From: Methylocystis sp. Sn-Cys
Lineage (GTDB): Bacteria > Pseudomonadota > Alphaproteobacteria > Rhizobiales > Beijerinckiaceae
Assembly: GCF_016745395.1 (NCBI RefSeq)
Contig: NZ_JAERVJ010000001.1
Span: 744,001 to 808,000 of the forward strand
Reading direction: 5' to 3'
Length of the DNA stretch: 64,000 nt
Made by a program: the position numbers and the translations under genes. The notes under the pieces were generated by a model that was not told the origin of the DNA, made no database searches, and saw only the letters and a program-made list of their open reading frames with translations. Below, in pieces: positions 57,079-64,000 of this stretch; positions within the stretch are counted from its first letter, which is position 1; every line of letters starts with the position of its first letter.

Positions 57079-58289
57079 GGCGTGCTTCCTGTCGCTGCGG
57101 CGTCGCCGGGCGCGCGGTAAGGCGCCAGCACGAGATCGCGGGTGACGATCACCCTCACCGGAAACCCCGGCCGAATGGTGAGAGTCGGCTGGATATTGAG
57201 ATTGCGCCCGACGATCTGCTGGCCGGTCTGATTGAGGCTTTGCGCGCTGCCGCGGCGCAGGGCCTGAATGAGGGCGTTTTCGGTCCCTGTTGTCCCGAGC
57301 TGCGTCCCGACGCCGAGAATGGTCGAAAGCGCGGCGGCGCCGGCGAGACGGAGCCAATGATGATCGACGCCGTCTTCGAGGCCGGAATAGCCGGCGGCGT
57401 CGGCGCCGGGCTGGCGCTCGAGAACGATGGAGCGCCCGTCGGGGAGCATGAGGCGATTCCAGACTAGGAGCGCCCGTGATTGGCCGAAGGCGATCTGGGA
57501 GTCGTAGACGCCGATGAGCTTGGCGCCCTGAGGGATGAGCAGAAAGCGCCCGGTGGGGCTGTCGTAGACATTCTCGGTGACTTGCGCAGTGATCTGCCCG
57601 GGAAGATCGGAGCGGATGCCGGTGACGAGCGCGGCGGGAATGACCGCGCCCGCCTGCAGGACATAGCGCGACGCCGGGGCGGCGAGGCGGTCCGGACTCA
57701 CCGTGCGCCGATCGGCTGGCGCATTGACGAAAGCGAGCTTGCGATCCTGCATGTTCTGGACGTCGCCGGGATCGATTGGGGCCGGCTCGGTTGGCAGCAT
57801 CGACGCTTGGATGCCTGAAACCACCGTCGATCTTTGAGCCCCATCGGCATTGCTCGACGGCCGCTCGCGGACATTCGTGGTCGCAAAGAGCTTCGCGGTC
57901 CGCGCCGCCTCGCGCTCCTGGCCGATGCGTTGTTGTTCGGGATCGGGGCCTGTGGAAGGCAACTGCCCCTGGGCGGCGAGGATCGGCCGTCCGAGATCGC
58001 CCGGAAGCGGGGGCCCGAGCTTGGGGACGTTTTTCGGCAGGCCTGCATAGTCGCGCGGCAGTGACGCAAGGCCGTCGGGCGTCGCCTTCGCTTCCGTATT
58101 GATGAGCTCCGGCGCGGAGCCGGAGCGCGATCGTCCCTGCAAGCCCCAGATCATCATGCCGAGAAGCGCGGCGGCAGAGACGCCCGCGAGCGTGATCAGC
58201 ACGCGGCGCGACAGTCGCGTCACTTGTGGCCGTTCGGGACGCAGGCGCAGCTCCTCCGCGAGCTTCTTCTCGTGTTCCGGCCCGCTCAT
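57075..58289 (-). CDS. trbI: conjugation protein TrbI (VirB10 family)
   Basis: 404 residues, an inner-to-outer-membrane bridge of the mating-pair channel. It has a short cytoplasmic tail, one membrane segment (about 30-50), a Pro-rich periplasmic linker, and a C-terminal beta-barrel domain (YVLQAGAVIPAALVTGIRSD; LIPQGAKLIGVYDSQIAFGQ; PGFPVRVIVTRDLVL). Coupled to trbG by a 4-bp overlap. Confidence 0.93.
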   Translation of the reverse strand: MSGPEHEKKLAEELRLRPERPQVTRLSRRVLITLAGVSAAALLGMMIWGLQGRSRSGSAPELINTEAKATPDGLASLPRDYAGLPKNVPKLGPPLPGDLGRPILAAQGQLPSTGPDPEQQRIGQEREAARTAKLFATTNVRERPSSNADGAQRSTVVSGIQASMLPTEPAPIDPGDVQNMQDRKLAFVNAPADRRTVSPDRLAAPASRYVLQAGAVIPAALVTGIRSDLPGQITAQVTENVYDSPTGRFLLIPQGAKLIGVYDSQIAFGQSRALLVWNRLMLPDGRSIVLERQPGADAAGYSGLEDGVDHHWLRLAGAAALSTILGVGTQLGTTGTENALIQALRRGSAQSLNQTGQQIVGRNLNIQPTLTIRPGFPVRVIVTRDLVLAPYRAPGDAAATGSTP

Positions 58290-59281
58290 ATGGCGGACCT
58301 CCCGTCGCTGCGCACGATACGGACGATCTTCTGGTCGTCAGCGCCGAAGCGCAGTTCCGCGGCGGCAAAGAGCCGATCGACAATCATGTGATTGCCGCGG
58401 ACGCGGTAATTGACGAGCTGACTGTCGCCCGAGGCGCCGGTGACGAAGAGCGGGGGCATCTCGCCCTGCGAGACGCCGCGCGGGAATTCGATATAGACCT
58501 TGCGGCCGTCGTCGAAGGCGCGCAGAGGCCGCCAGGGCGCGGCGTCGCCCTCGATCGCATAGCGGAAATTGAGTCTCGCGAGATCAAGACCGACATCGAC
58601 CGGCGCGGCGGCCTCGGCGGCGACGTTCTGGCGGCGCAGCGCGATGAGCTCGTCCTGCGGATATTGCCAGGAGACCGAGGCCATATAGGTCTTTTCGGTC
58701 GAACGCAGCTCGAGGTGATAGGTGCGGCGATCGGTGTTGATGACGAGATTGGTCATCAGATCCGCGCGCGTCGGCTTGACCATGATGTGGGTCTTGCGGG
58801 CGCTTCCGGCGCCGCTCTCCGTATCGCCGATGATCCAGCGCACCGTGTCGCCGGCGGCGACGGGGCCCGAGCCGACGAGCTGCTCGCCATCCTGCAAGGC
58901 GATGTCGGTGATCTCGCCGGGGGCGGAATAGACCTGATAGAGCGCGCCTTCGGTGAAGGGATAGATCTGGACGGCGTTGATGTAGCCGGCGCGGCGCGGC
59001 TCCATGCGCGCGGCGGCGTTGGCCTGTTCGATCCGCGCCTTCGGGTCGATCGGCTCGGGGCGCTCGCTTTTGCCCCGCGCCAGGGATTTGAGCTGGCCGG
59101 GCAGCGGCAGAACCTTCGGGACTTCGACGATCTTGACCGGGCCAAGCGGATCGCTTTGCAGGCTCGCCGGAACCGGCAAATCGTCATAGGCGATTTCGGG
59201 CGGCTTGAAGCTCGAACAGCCAGCGAGCAAAGACGACGAAAGAAGCAGGCTCGTGAAAGTGCGAAACGAGAATAGCCTCAT
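58286..59281 (-). CDS. trbG: conjugation protein TrbG (VirB9 family), lipoprotein
   Basis: 331 residues. The signal peptide ends in a lipobox (LLAGC, Cys22), so the chain is anchored in a membrane; VirB9 relatives join VirB7/VirB10 in the outer-membrane core. The ATG at 59281 is preferred to an earlier start because it puts the lipobox at normal position. The two overlaps (4 bp to trbI, 4 bp to trbF) show a tight operon. Confidence 0.92.
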   Translation of the reverse strand: MRLFSFRTFTSLLLSSSLLAGCSSFKPPEIAYDDLPVPASLQSDPLGPVKIVEVPKVLPLPGQLKSLARGKSERPEPIDPKARIEQANAAARMEPRRAGYINAVQIYPFTEGALYQVYSAPGEITDIALQDGEQLVGSGPVAAGDTVRWIIGDTESGAGSARKTHIMVKPTRADLMTNLVINTDRRTYHLELRSTEKTYMASVSWQYPQDELIALRRQNVAAEAAAPVDVGLDLARLNFRYAIEGDAAPWRPLRAFDDGRKVYIEFPRGVSQGEMPPLFVTGASGDSQLVNYRVRGNHMIVDRLFAAAELRFGADDQKIVRIVRSDGRSAI

Positions 59282-59961
59282 TGTCCAAGCTCCTTCGACC
59301 AATTGATGGCGTGAATGAAAAGGCCGAGCGGGTTCTTGCGCAGGCGCTCGGCTTCGCGGGGCGGCTGAACGATGATGGTGAGAATGGCGGTCCAGCGTTC
59401 GGTGGAAGCGAGGCTCGCGTTCTCGTAACGGCGTTCGGTCCAGGCGACGCGGAAGGAATCGTCGGAGGCGCGAATGACGCTGGCGACGTCGATCGCGATC
59501 TGAACCTGCCCGACCTTGGCGAAGGGATCGTTGGCGCGGGCGTAGTCGTTCAGGGCCAGGGCGCCCTTGTCGGTGACGAAGTCATAGGCCTTGAGCCAGT
59601 TCTGCCGCACGACGATGGGGTCAGCCGGAATCGAGCGGACATGCTCGACGAAACGGGCGAGATGCCAAGCGATCTGGGGATCGGTCGGCCGATAATCGGC
59701 GATGGCGGGCGCGACGGCCTGCGCTTCCCCGAATTTATCCATTTGCACGACCCAGGGCACGACCGAGCCGCGCGCATTCTGCCAGACGAGGGCGATTGCG
59801 AGACCGCCGGCGAGGAAGAGATTGCCAAAGGCGATCAGTCGCCAGTTCTTCGCCTGGACGCGGGCCGAGCCAATGCGCTCGTCCCAGACCTGCGCGGCTT
59901 TCTGGTAGGGCGTTTCGGGTTCGGGCGTGCGCCCGTAGCGGACGGAGCTTCGTTTGAACAT
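59278..59961 (-). CDS. trbF: conjugation protein TrbF (VirB8 family)
   Basis: 227 residues. One membrane segment (about 40-58) is followed by a periplasmic NTF2-like domain (RPTDPQIAWHLARFVEHVRS; FRVAWTERRYENASL). Nucleates the inner-membrane part of the channel. It shares one base with the trbL stop and overlaps trbG by 4 bp. Confidence 0.93.
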   Translation of the reverse strand: MFKRSSVRYGRTPEPETPYQKAAQVWDERIGSARVQAKNWRLIAFGNLFLAGGLAIALVWQNARGSVVPWVVQMDKFGEAQAVAPAIADYRPTDPQIAWHLARFVEHVRSIPADPIVVRQNWLKAYDFVTDKGALALNDYARANDPFAKVGQVQIAIDVASVIRASDDSFRVAWTERRYENASLASTERWTAILTIIVQPPREAERLRKNPLGLFIHAINWSKELGQ

Positions 59962-61214
59962 CAGCGGGCCTCGGACAGATTGACGGAGGCTCCGCCGCCA
60001 TCGGCGTCGCCGGAACGAAGCGCGTGGGCGGCGATCGAGACGCCGTGCGAGACGGATTGCGAGCGCTTGAGGCGCTTCGCCCAGGCGGGTTCGGTGGAAG
60101 GCGCTGGACTGACGCCAATGCCTGAGGAGGCGCCGACATCAGGGGGAGGGGCCGACGCGGCGCCGGCCGAAGCGAACGGTCGCGCAGCCGCACCTCCCGG
60201 CCCGCTGCCAGAACCGACAGGGGGCGCGGAAGGTGGCCCGCCGCCGGCGGGCGGCTGCGGCCCCCGCGTGGGCGGCAATGTCGCCGCGGCGTGTGTCTCG
60301 CTCTTTCCGGCTAGCCCTGAGACCACCCCGCCCGCAAGACGCAGGGCGCCATAGCCAGCGGCCCCCGCGCCGGCCGCGGCAAGCCCGGTCCCGACGACGG
60401 CGCCCGCGCCGAGCTGCGGGCCGCCCGAGATGATCCCATTGGCGATGCCGGGGCCGAAGATTCCGAGGCCGAGTAGGGAGAGCGCCGCGAGAACCAGCGC
60501 CATCGCGTCATCAACGGTGGGCTGGCTTGCAAAGCCTTGCGTGAATTGCGCGAAGAGCGTCGAGCCGATGCCGACGATAACCGCAAGCACCAGCACCTTG
60601 ACGCCGGAGGAGACGACATTGCCGAGGACTCGTTCGGCGAGAAAGGCGGTTTTGCCGAATAGGCCGAAGGGAATGAGGACGAAGCCCGCAAGCGTCGTCA
60701 GCTTGAATTCAATCAGCGTGACGAACAGCTGGATCGCCAGGATGAAAAAGCTCAGGAGAACGATGAGCCAGGCGATGAGGAGAATGGCGATCTGGATGGC
60801 GTTCTCGAAGAAGGAGACATAGCCCAGAAGCTGCGAGAGGGAATCGAGCAGGGGGCGCCCGGCGTCGATCCCAACCTGGGCAACGCGGCCGGGCCGCAGG
60901 AAGTCCGCGGCGGAGAGCCCCGCGCCGGCTGCCTTGAGGCCGAGACCCGAAAAGCTCTCGAAGACGATGCGGGCGAGATTGTTCCAATTGCCGATGAGAT
61001 AGGCGAAGGCGCCGACGAACAGGGTTTTCTTCACCAAGCGAGCGATGATGTCCTCGTCTGGCCCCATGCTCCAGAACAGCGCGGCGAGTGTCACGTCGAT
61101 GACAACGAGCGTAGTCGCCAGAAACCCCACTTCGCGGCCGAGAAGGCCGAAGCCCGAGTCGATGTAGCGGGTGAAGGTCTCGAGGAAGCGATCGATGACG
61201 CCGGTTCCGCCCAT
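59961..61214 (-). CDS. trbL: conjugation protein TrbL (VirB6 family)
   Basis: 417 residues with about six membrane segments in residues 25-270, then a long Ala/Gly/Pro-rich, probably disordered C-terminus (about 290-400). The start is the ATG at 61214 (MGGTGVIDRFLETFTRYIDS); the frame upstream overlaps trbK and does not match the family. It lies 4 bp after trbK. Confidence 0.9.
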   Translation of the reverse strand: MGGTGVIDRFLETFTRYIDSGFGLLGREVGFLATTLVVIDVTLAALFWSMGPDEDIIARLVKKTLFVGAFAYLIGNWNNLARIVFESFSGLGLKAAGAGLSAADFLRPGRVAQVGIDAGRPLLDSLSQLLGYVSFFENAIQIAILLIAWLIVLLSFFILAIQLFVTLIEFKLTTLAGFVLIPFGLFGKTAFLAERVLGNVVSSGVKVLVLAVIVGIGSTLFAQFTQGFASQPTVDDAMALVLAALSLLGLGIFGPGIANGIISGGPQLGAGAVVGTGLAAAGAGAAGYGALRLAGGVVSGLAGKSETHAAATLPPTRGPQPPAGGGPPSAPPVGSGSGPGGAAARPFASAGAASAPPPDVGASSGIGVSPAPSTEPAWAKRLKRSQSVSHGVSIAAHALRSGDADGGGASVNLSEAR

Positions 61215-61218
61215 GGCG

Positions 61219-61596
61219 CTACTCGCTCTTGCGCGCCCGCTTAGGCGACGCGCCGTCGGAAGGCGAGCGATGCGACGGGAACATGTCGATCGCGTGCTCG
61301 GCGGGTTGCGCCGGCTCTCCATCCCCGAGAAACCTCCTGCGCTCCTTCGCCCAAAGATCCTTGCAGGCAGGATCGCCGGCTTCTTCGATCGGGAGCTGGG
61401 CGCAGCGCAAAAGCTCGGCGTCGATCGCAGGCTCTCTCGACGGCGCCCCAATCGGCGAGACGGACGCTGGCTTAGTCCGCGCCGCGACATCTGCGTCGCA
61501 GGCGGATTCGACGCCAATGAGCGCGATTGCCCCGATGACGACGCCCACGGCGACAAAGCCGATTTTCTCGGGCGCGAGCCATTCTCTCCAGTTCAT
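61219..61596 (-). CDS. putative entry-exclusion protein TrbK-alt
   Basis: 125 residues with one N-terminal membrane segment (about 12-30), a Cys (GVESACDADVA) just after it, and a charged C-terminus. Proteins of this size and position, between trbJ and trbL, are called TrbK-alt and are thought to stop redundant entry of the same element. The ATG at 61596 (MNWREWLAPEKIG) is used; a TTG at 61614 would overlap the trbJ stop. Confidence 0.7.
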   Translation of the reverse strand: MNWREWLAPEKIGFVAVGVVIGAIALIGVESACDADVAARTKPASVSPIGAPSREPAIDAELLRCAQLPIEEAGDPACKDLWAKERRRFLGDGEPAQPAEHAIDMFPSHRSPSDGASPKRARKSE

Positions 61597-61610
61597 GACA
61601 TCGCCCCCGC

Positions 61611-62345
61611 TCAATGAAACATGGCAACATTGCCGGGCTGATAGGCCTGGCCGGGCGCAACGAAGCGGCGCATCTGCTCGCGCGCCTGTTCCTGGGCTTC
61701 GGCGTTGCGCGCGAGTTCGAGGGATTGGGCGCGGCCTTGCGAGACGAGGAGCGCCGTCACTTCGGCGAGCTGCTTGCTCTGAAGCGCGAGAAGCTGATTG
61801 CCGGCCTGCGACGCCTGAAGGGCGCCGAGCGCGGACTGGTTCGAGGAGATCAGCGCGCCGGCTTCCGAACGGGCGGTGTCGATGGATTGCACGATGCCGG
61901 CCTGAAGGCGCATCGCGTCCTGGAATGCGGACAGAGAGTTTTGCCAGCGCTGCCTGGCGCCGTCGACAAGGCTCGCCGAACTCACCGAAGCATTGACGGG
62001 GCCGTACTGCGTCGAGAAAGCCTGGTCGATCTGCTGCACGTCATAGGCGATTCGCTGGGCTTCGCGGAGCAGCTGTTGCGTTTGTGAGATCGACTGCTGG
62101 ATCGTCTGCAGCGAGGAATAGGGGAGGTTCGCAAGATTCCTCCCCTGATTGATCGGCATTCGCGCCTCGTTCTGGAGGCTGGTGATCTGATTGTTGATCT
62201 GCTGCAGTGTATTCGCCGCGGTCAGAATATTCTGGGCGTAATTGGTTGGGTCGAACACCACGAATTGCGCCGAGGCGGGCGCGCTGAGGAAAGCCAGCGA
62301 CAAAGCGAAAGCGCTCGCGGCTGCGAGGCGACGAATGCGGGTCAT
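61611..62345 (-). CDS. trbJ: conjugation protein TrbJ (VirB5 family)
   Basis: 244 residues with a signal peptide (1-26, ending APASAQF). The mature part is a long helical coiled-coil rich in Gln and Ala (NILTAANTLQQINNQITSLQ; LAEVTALLVSQGRAQSLELA). VirB5-like proteins cap the conjugative pilus. It shares one base with the end of trbE. Confidence 0.93.
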   Translation of the reverse strand: MTRIRRLAAASAFALSLAFLSAPASAQFVVFDPTNYAQNILTAANTLQQINNQITSLQNEARMPINQGRNLANLPYSSLQTIQQSISQTQQLLREAQRIAYDVQQIDQAFSTQYGPVNASVSSASLVDGARQRWQNSLSAFQDAMRLQAGIVQSIDTARSEAGALISSNQSALGALQASQAGNQLLALQSKQLAEVTALLVSQGRAQSLELARNAEAQEQAREQMRRFVAPGQAYQPGNVAMFH

Positions 62346-64000
62346 TACGATGTCTCCAGATCGGTGGGGGTAGGCAGAAATTCAGCGGCCCAGTCGAGGC
62401 CGCGCGCGGACAACCAGGCGCGGGCGAAGCCTTCGCGTCCGGCGTTTGTGAAAATCTCGGCGATGAGCTTTTGGTCGGTCTTCGAGGATGCGGCGCAAAG
62501 GGCGAGCGCCACGGGACCGAGGCCCAGTTCGAAGAGGCGGTTGCCGCGCCGCGACTGGCAATAATAGTCGCGCTTGGGCGTCGCCCGCGCGATGATCTCG
62601 ATCCGCCTGTCATTGAGGCCGAAGCGGCGATAGATCGACAGGATCTGCGGTTCGATCGCGCGCTCGTTGGGGAGAAAAATCCGCGTCGGGCAGCTCTCGA
62701 CGATCGCGGGCGCGATCGGGCTCGTCTCGATATCGGCGAGCGACTGAGTGGCGAAGACGACGGAGGCGTTCTTCTTCCTCAGCGTCTTGAGCCATTCGCG
62801 CAATTGCGCGGCGAAGCCGGGATCGTCCAGGGCGAGCCAGCCTTCGTCGATGACGAGGAGCGCGGGCGCGCCGTCGAGCCGTCCTTCGATGCGGTGGAAG
62901 AGATAGGAGAGGACGGCGGGCGCGGCGGCGAAGCCGATCAGCCCCTCCGTCTCGAAGCATTGGACGTCGCCGGAGCCCAGAAACTCAGTATCGGAATCGA
63001 GAAGCCGCCCATGCGGCCCGCCCAGGCAAAAAGGTTTGAGGGCGCGCTTGAGCGGATTGGATTGCAGGAGCACCGAGAGTCCGGTGAGGGTACGCTCCTC
63101 GATCGGCGCGGAGGCGAGAGACGACAGCGCCGACCAGAGATGCTCCTTCACTTCAGGGGTGACGGCGACATTTTCGCGGGCAAGGATGGAGCCGATCCAA
63201 TTGGCGGCCCAGCTGCGCTCCGCGGGATCGTCTACCGCGGCGAGCGGCTGCAAGGCGACGGAATCGACGTTATCAGCCGATAGGGCCCCGCCGAGATCAT
63301 GCCAGCTGCCGCCCATGGCGAGCGTCGCCGCCCTCGCCGATCCCCCGAAATCGAAGACAAAGGTTCGCGAGCGCGCGTAGCGGCGGAACTGCAGCGCCAT
63401 CAAACCCAGCAGCACGCTCTTGCCCGCGCCGGTCGGACCGATGACGAGCGTATGGCCGACATCGCCCACATGCAGCGAGAAGCGAAAAGGCGTCGAGCCT
63501 TCCGTCCGGCCGAAGAACAGGGGCGGCGCGTCGAGATGCGCGTCCGTCGACGGGCCCGCCCAGACCGCCGAGAGCGGAATGATATGGGCGAGATTGATCG
63601 TCGAGATCGGCGGCTGGCGGACATTGGCGTAGACATGGCCGGGAAGAGAGCCGAGCCAGGCTTCGATCGCGTTCACCGTCTCGATCATTGACGTGAAGTC
63701 GCGGCCCTGGATGACTTTTTCCGCGAGACGCAGCTTCTCGTCGGCGAGGCGCGGATCCTCGTCCCAGACGGTGAGCGTCGCCGTCACATAGGCTTCACCG
63801 ATCAGATCGGAGCCCAGATCCTGCAGCGCCGCGTCGGCGTCGAGCGCCTTGTTATGCGCGTCGGTGTCGAGAAGGACGGAGGACTCATTCGTCATCACCT
63901 CCTTCAGGATCGCCAGGATGGATTTACGCTTGGCGAACCACTGCCGGCGAATGCGAGTGACGATCTTCGTCGCATCGATCTTGTCGAGGGTGATCGCCCG
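62345..64000 (-). CDS. trbE: conjugation ATPase TrbE (VirB4 family), N-terminus beyond window
   Basis: 552 residues are visible and the frame is still open at the right edge (first visible residues RAITLDKIDATK). An internal GTG at 63898 is not the true start, because the frame and family similarity continue upstream of it. Walker A is GPTGAGKSVLL, Walker B ALLVIDEGWLAL, with the later FATQSLADIE. It powers pilus assembly and substrate transfer. About a third of the protein is missing here. Confidence 0.92.
   Translation of the reverse strand, partial: RAITLDKIDATKIVTRIRRQWFAKRKSILAILKEVMTNESSVLLDTDAHNKALDADAALQDLGSDLIGEAYVTATLTVWDEDPRLADEKLRLAEKVIQGRDFTSMIETVNAIEAWLGSLPGHVYANVRQPPISTINLAHIIPLSAVWAGPSTDAHLDAPPLFFGRTEGSTPFRFSLHVGDVGHTLVIGPTGAGKSVLLGLMALQFRRYARSRTFVFDFGGSARAATLAMGGSWHDLGGALSADNVDSVALQPLAAVDDPAERSWAANWIGSILARENVAVTPEVKEHLWSALSSLASAPIEERTLTGLSVLLQSNPLKRALKPFCLGGPHGRLLDSDTEFLGSGDVQCFETEGLIGFAAAPAVLSYLFHRIEGRLDGAPALLVIDEGWLALDDPGFAAQLREWLKTLRKKNASVVFATQSLADIETSPIAPAIVESCPTRIFLPNERAIEPQILSIYRRFGLNDRRIEIIARATPKRDYYCQSRRGNRLFELGLGPVALALCAASSKTDQKLIAEIFTNAGREGFARAWLSARGLDWAAEFLPTPTDLETS

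Larger units (their letters stand above)
48721..64000. mobile_element. integrative/conjugative-type island, tRNA-Thr end (continues beyond window)
   Basis: Starts at the 3' end of a tRNA gene, the usual target of tyrosine-recombinase islands. It carries a restriction module (49.1-56.8 kb) and a leftward trb conjugation operon (56.9 kb to the edge). Core Rhizobiales gene order stops at the tRNA. No integrase, relaxase or origin is in the window, so the element is incomplete here. hsdS is visibly richer in A+T than the flanking core. Confidence 0.75.

Noticed and set aside
56851-58383. A 510-codon frame across the trbI region ending in the DUF2274 protein
   Set aside because: Only the last 75 codons look like a protein family; the rest is an out-of-frame shadow of trbI.
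48721-64000. Complete transposon or IS elements in the island
   Set aside because: No transposase, resolvase or terminal inverted repeats were found in the visible part.

Overview
The window is high-GC bacterial chromosome from an alphaproteobacterium of the order Hyphomicrobiales (Rhizobiales). The evidence is the ptsH-manX-hprK-chvG-chvI cluster, an NdvA-type glucan exporter, a CtrA-type cell-cycle box, and the str/S10/spc/alpha ribosomal super-operon. A lanthanide-type methanol dehydrogenase (XoxF) and two phasins (polyhydroxybutyrate granule proteins) suggest a methylotroph, possibly a type II methanotroph of the Methylocystis/Methylosinus kind. That genus-level guess is inference.

Layout. 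1-23.5 kb is core chromosome with mixed metabolism: the start of a PAS-domain protein, two phasins, aroE, bioB, a retropepsin-like protease lying between long inverted repeats, hemH, an O-GlcNAc-transferase-like enzyme without TPRs, panB, two small secreted proteins, rpsF-rpsR, xoxF, ndvA, the regulatory-PTS/ChvG-ChvI block, a HugZ-like protein and an Nramp-like transporter. 23.5-44.4 kb is the translation super-operon, from rpsL to rplQ with secY, adk and rpoA. It is broken up by four palindromic-repeat insertions and by a YegD-type Hsp70 gene between adk and rpsM. 44.4-48.5 kb holds envelope and nucleoid genes (degP-like, cutA, sppA, ihfB, lapA) and ends at a tRNA-Thr(CGT).

48.7-64 kb, running off the right edge, is an integrative/conjugative-type island abutting the tRNA 3' end. 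Its tRNA-proximal part is a defence module: a one-TRD HsdS-like protein, a GIY-YIG-like small protein, a complete type I restriction system (hsdM-hsdS-hsdR), and a YgjP-type metallopeptidase gene 3 bp after hsdR. The distal part is a leftward trb mating-pair operon (trbE-J-K-L-F-G-I and a DUF2274 gene). No integrase is visible, so the other end lies outside the window.

At least four families of short palindromic repeats are scattered between genes. One shows compensatory changes in its stems, one forms 159-173 bp inverted arms around a single protease gene, and one supplies the last residues and stop codon of a DUF4260 protein. The most unusual features are the extra half-HsdS plus GIY-YIG-like pair next to the restriction operon, with a promoter bracketed by a 17-bp direct repeat, and the inverted-repeat-flanked protease.
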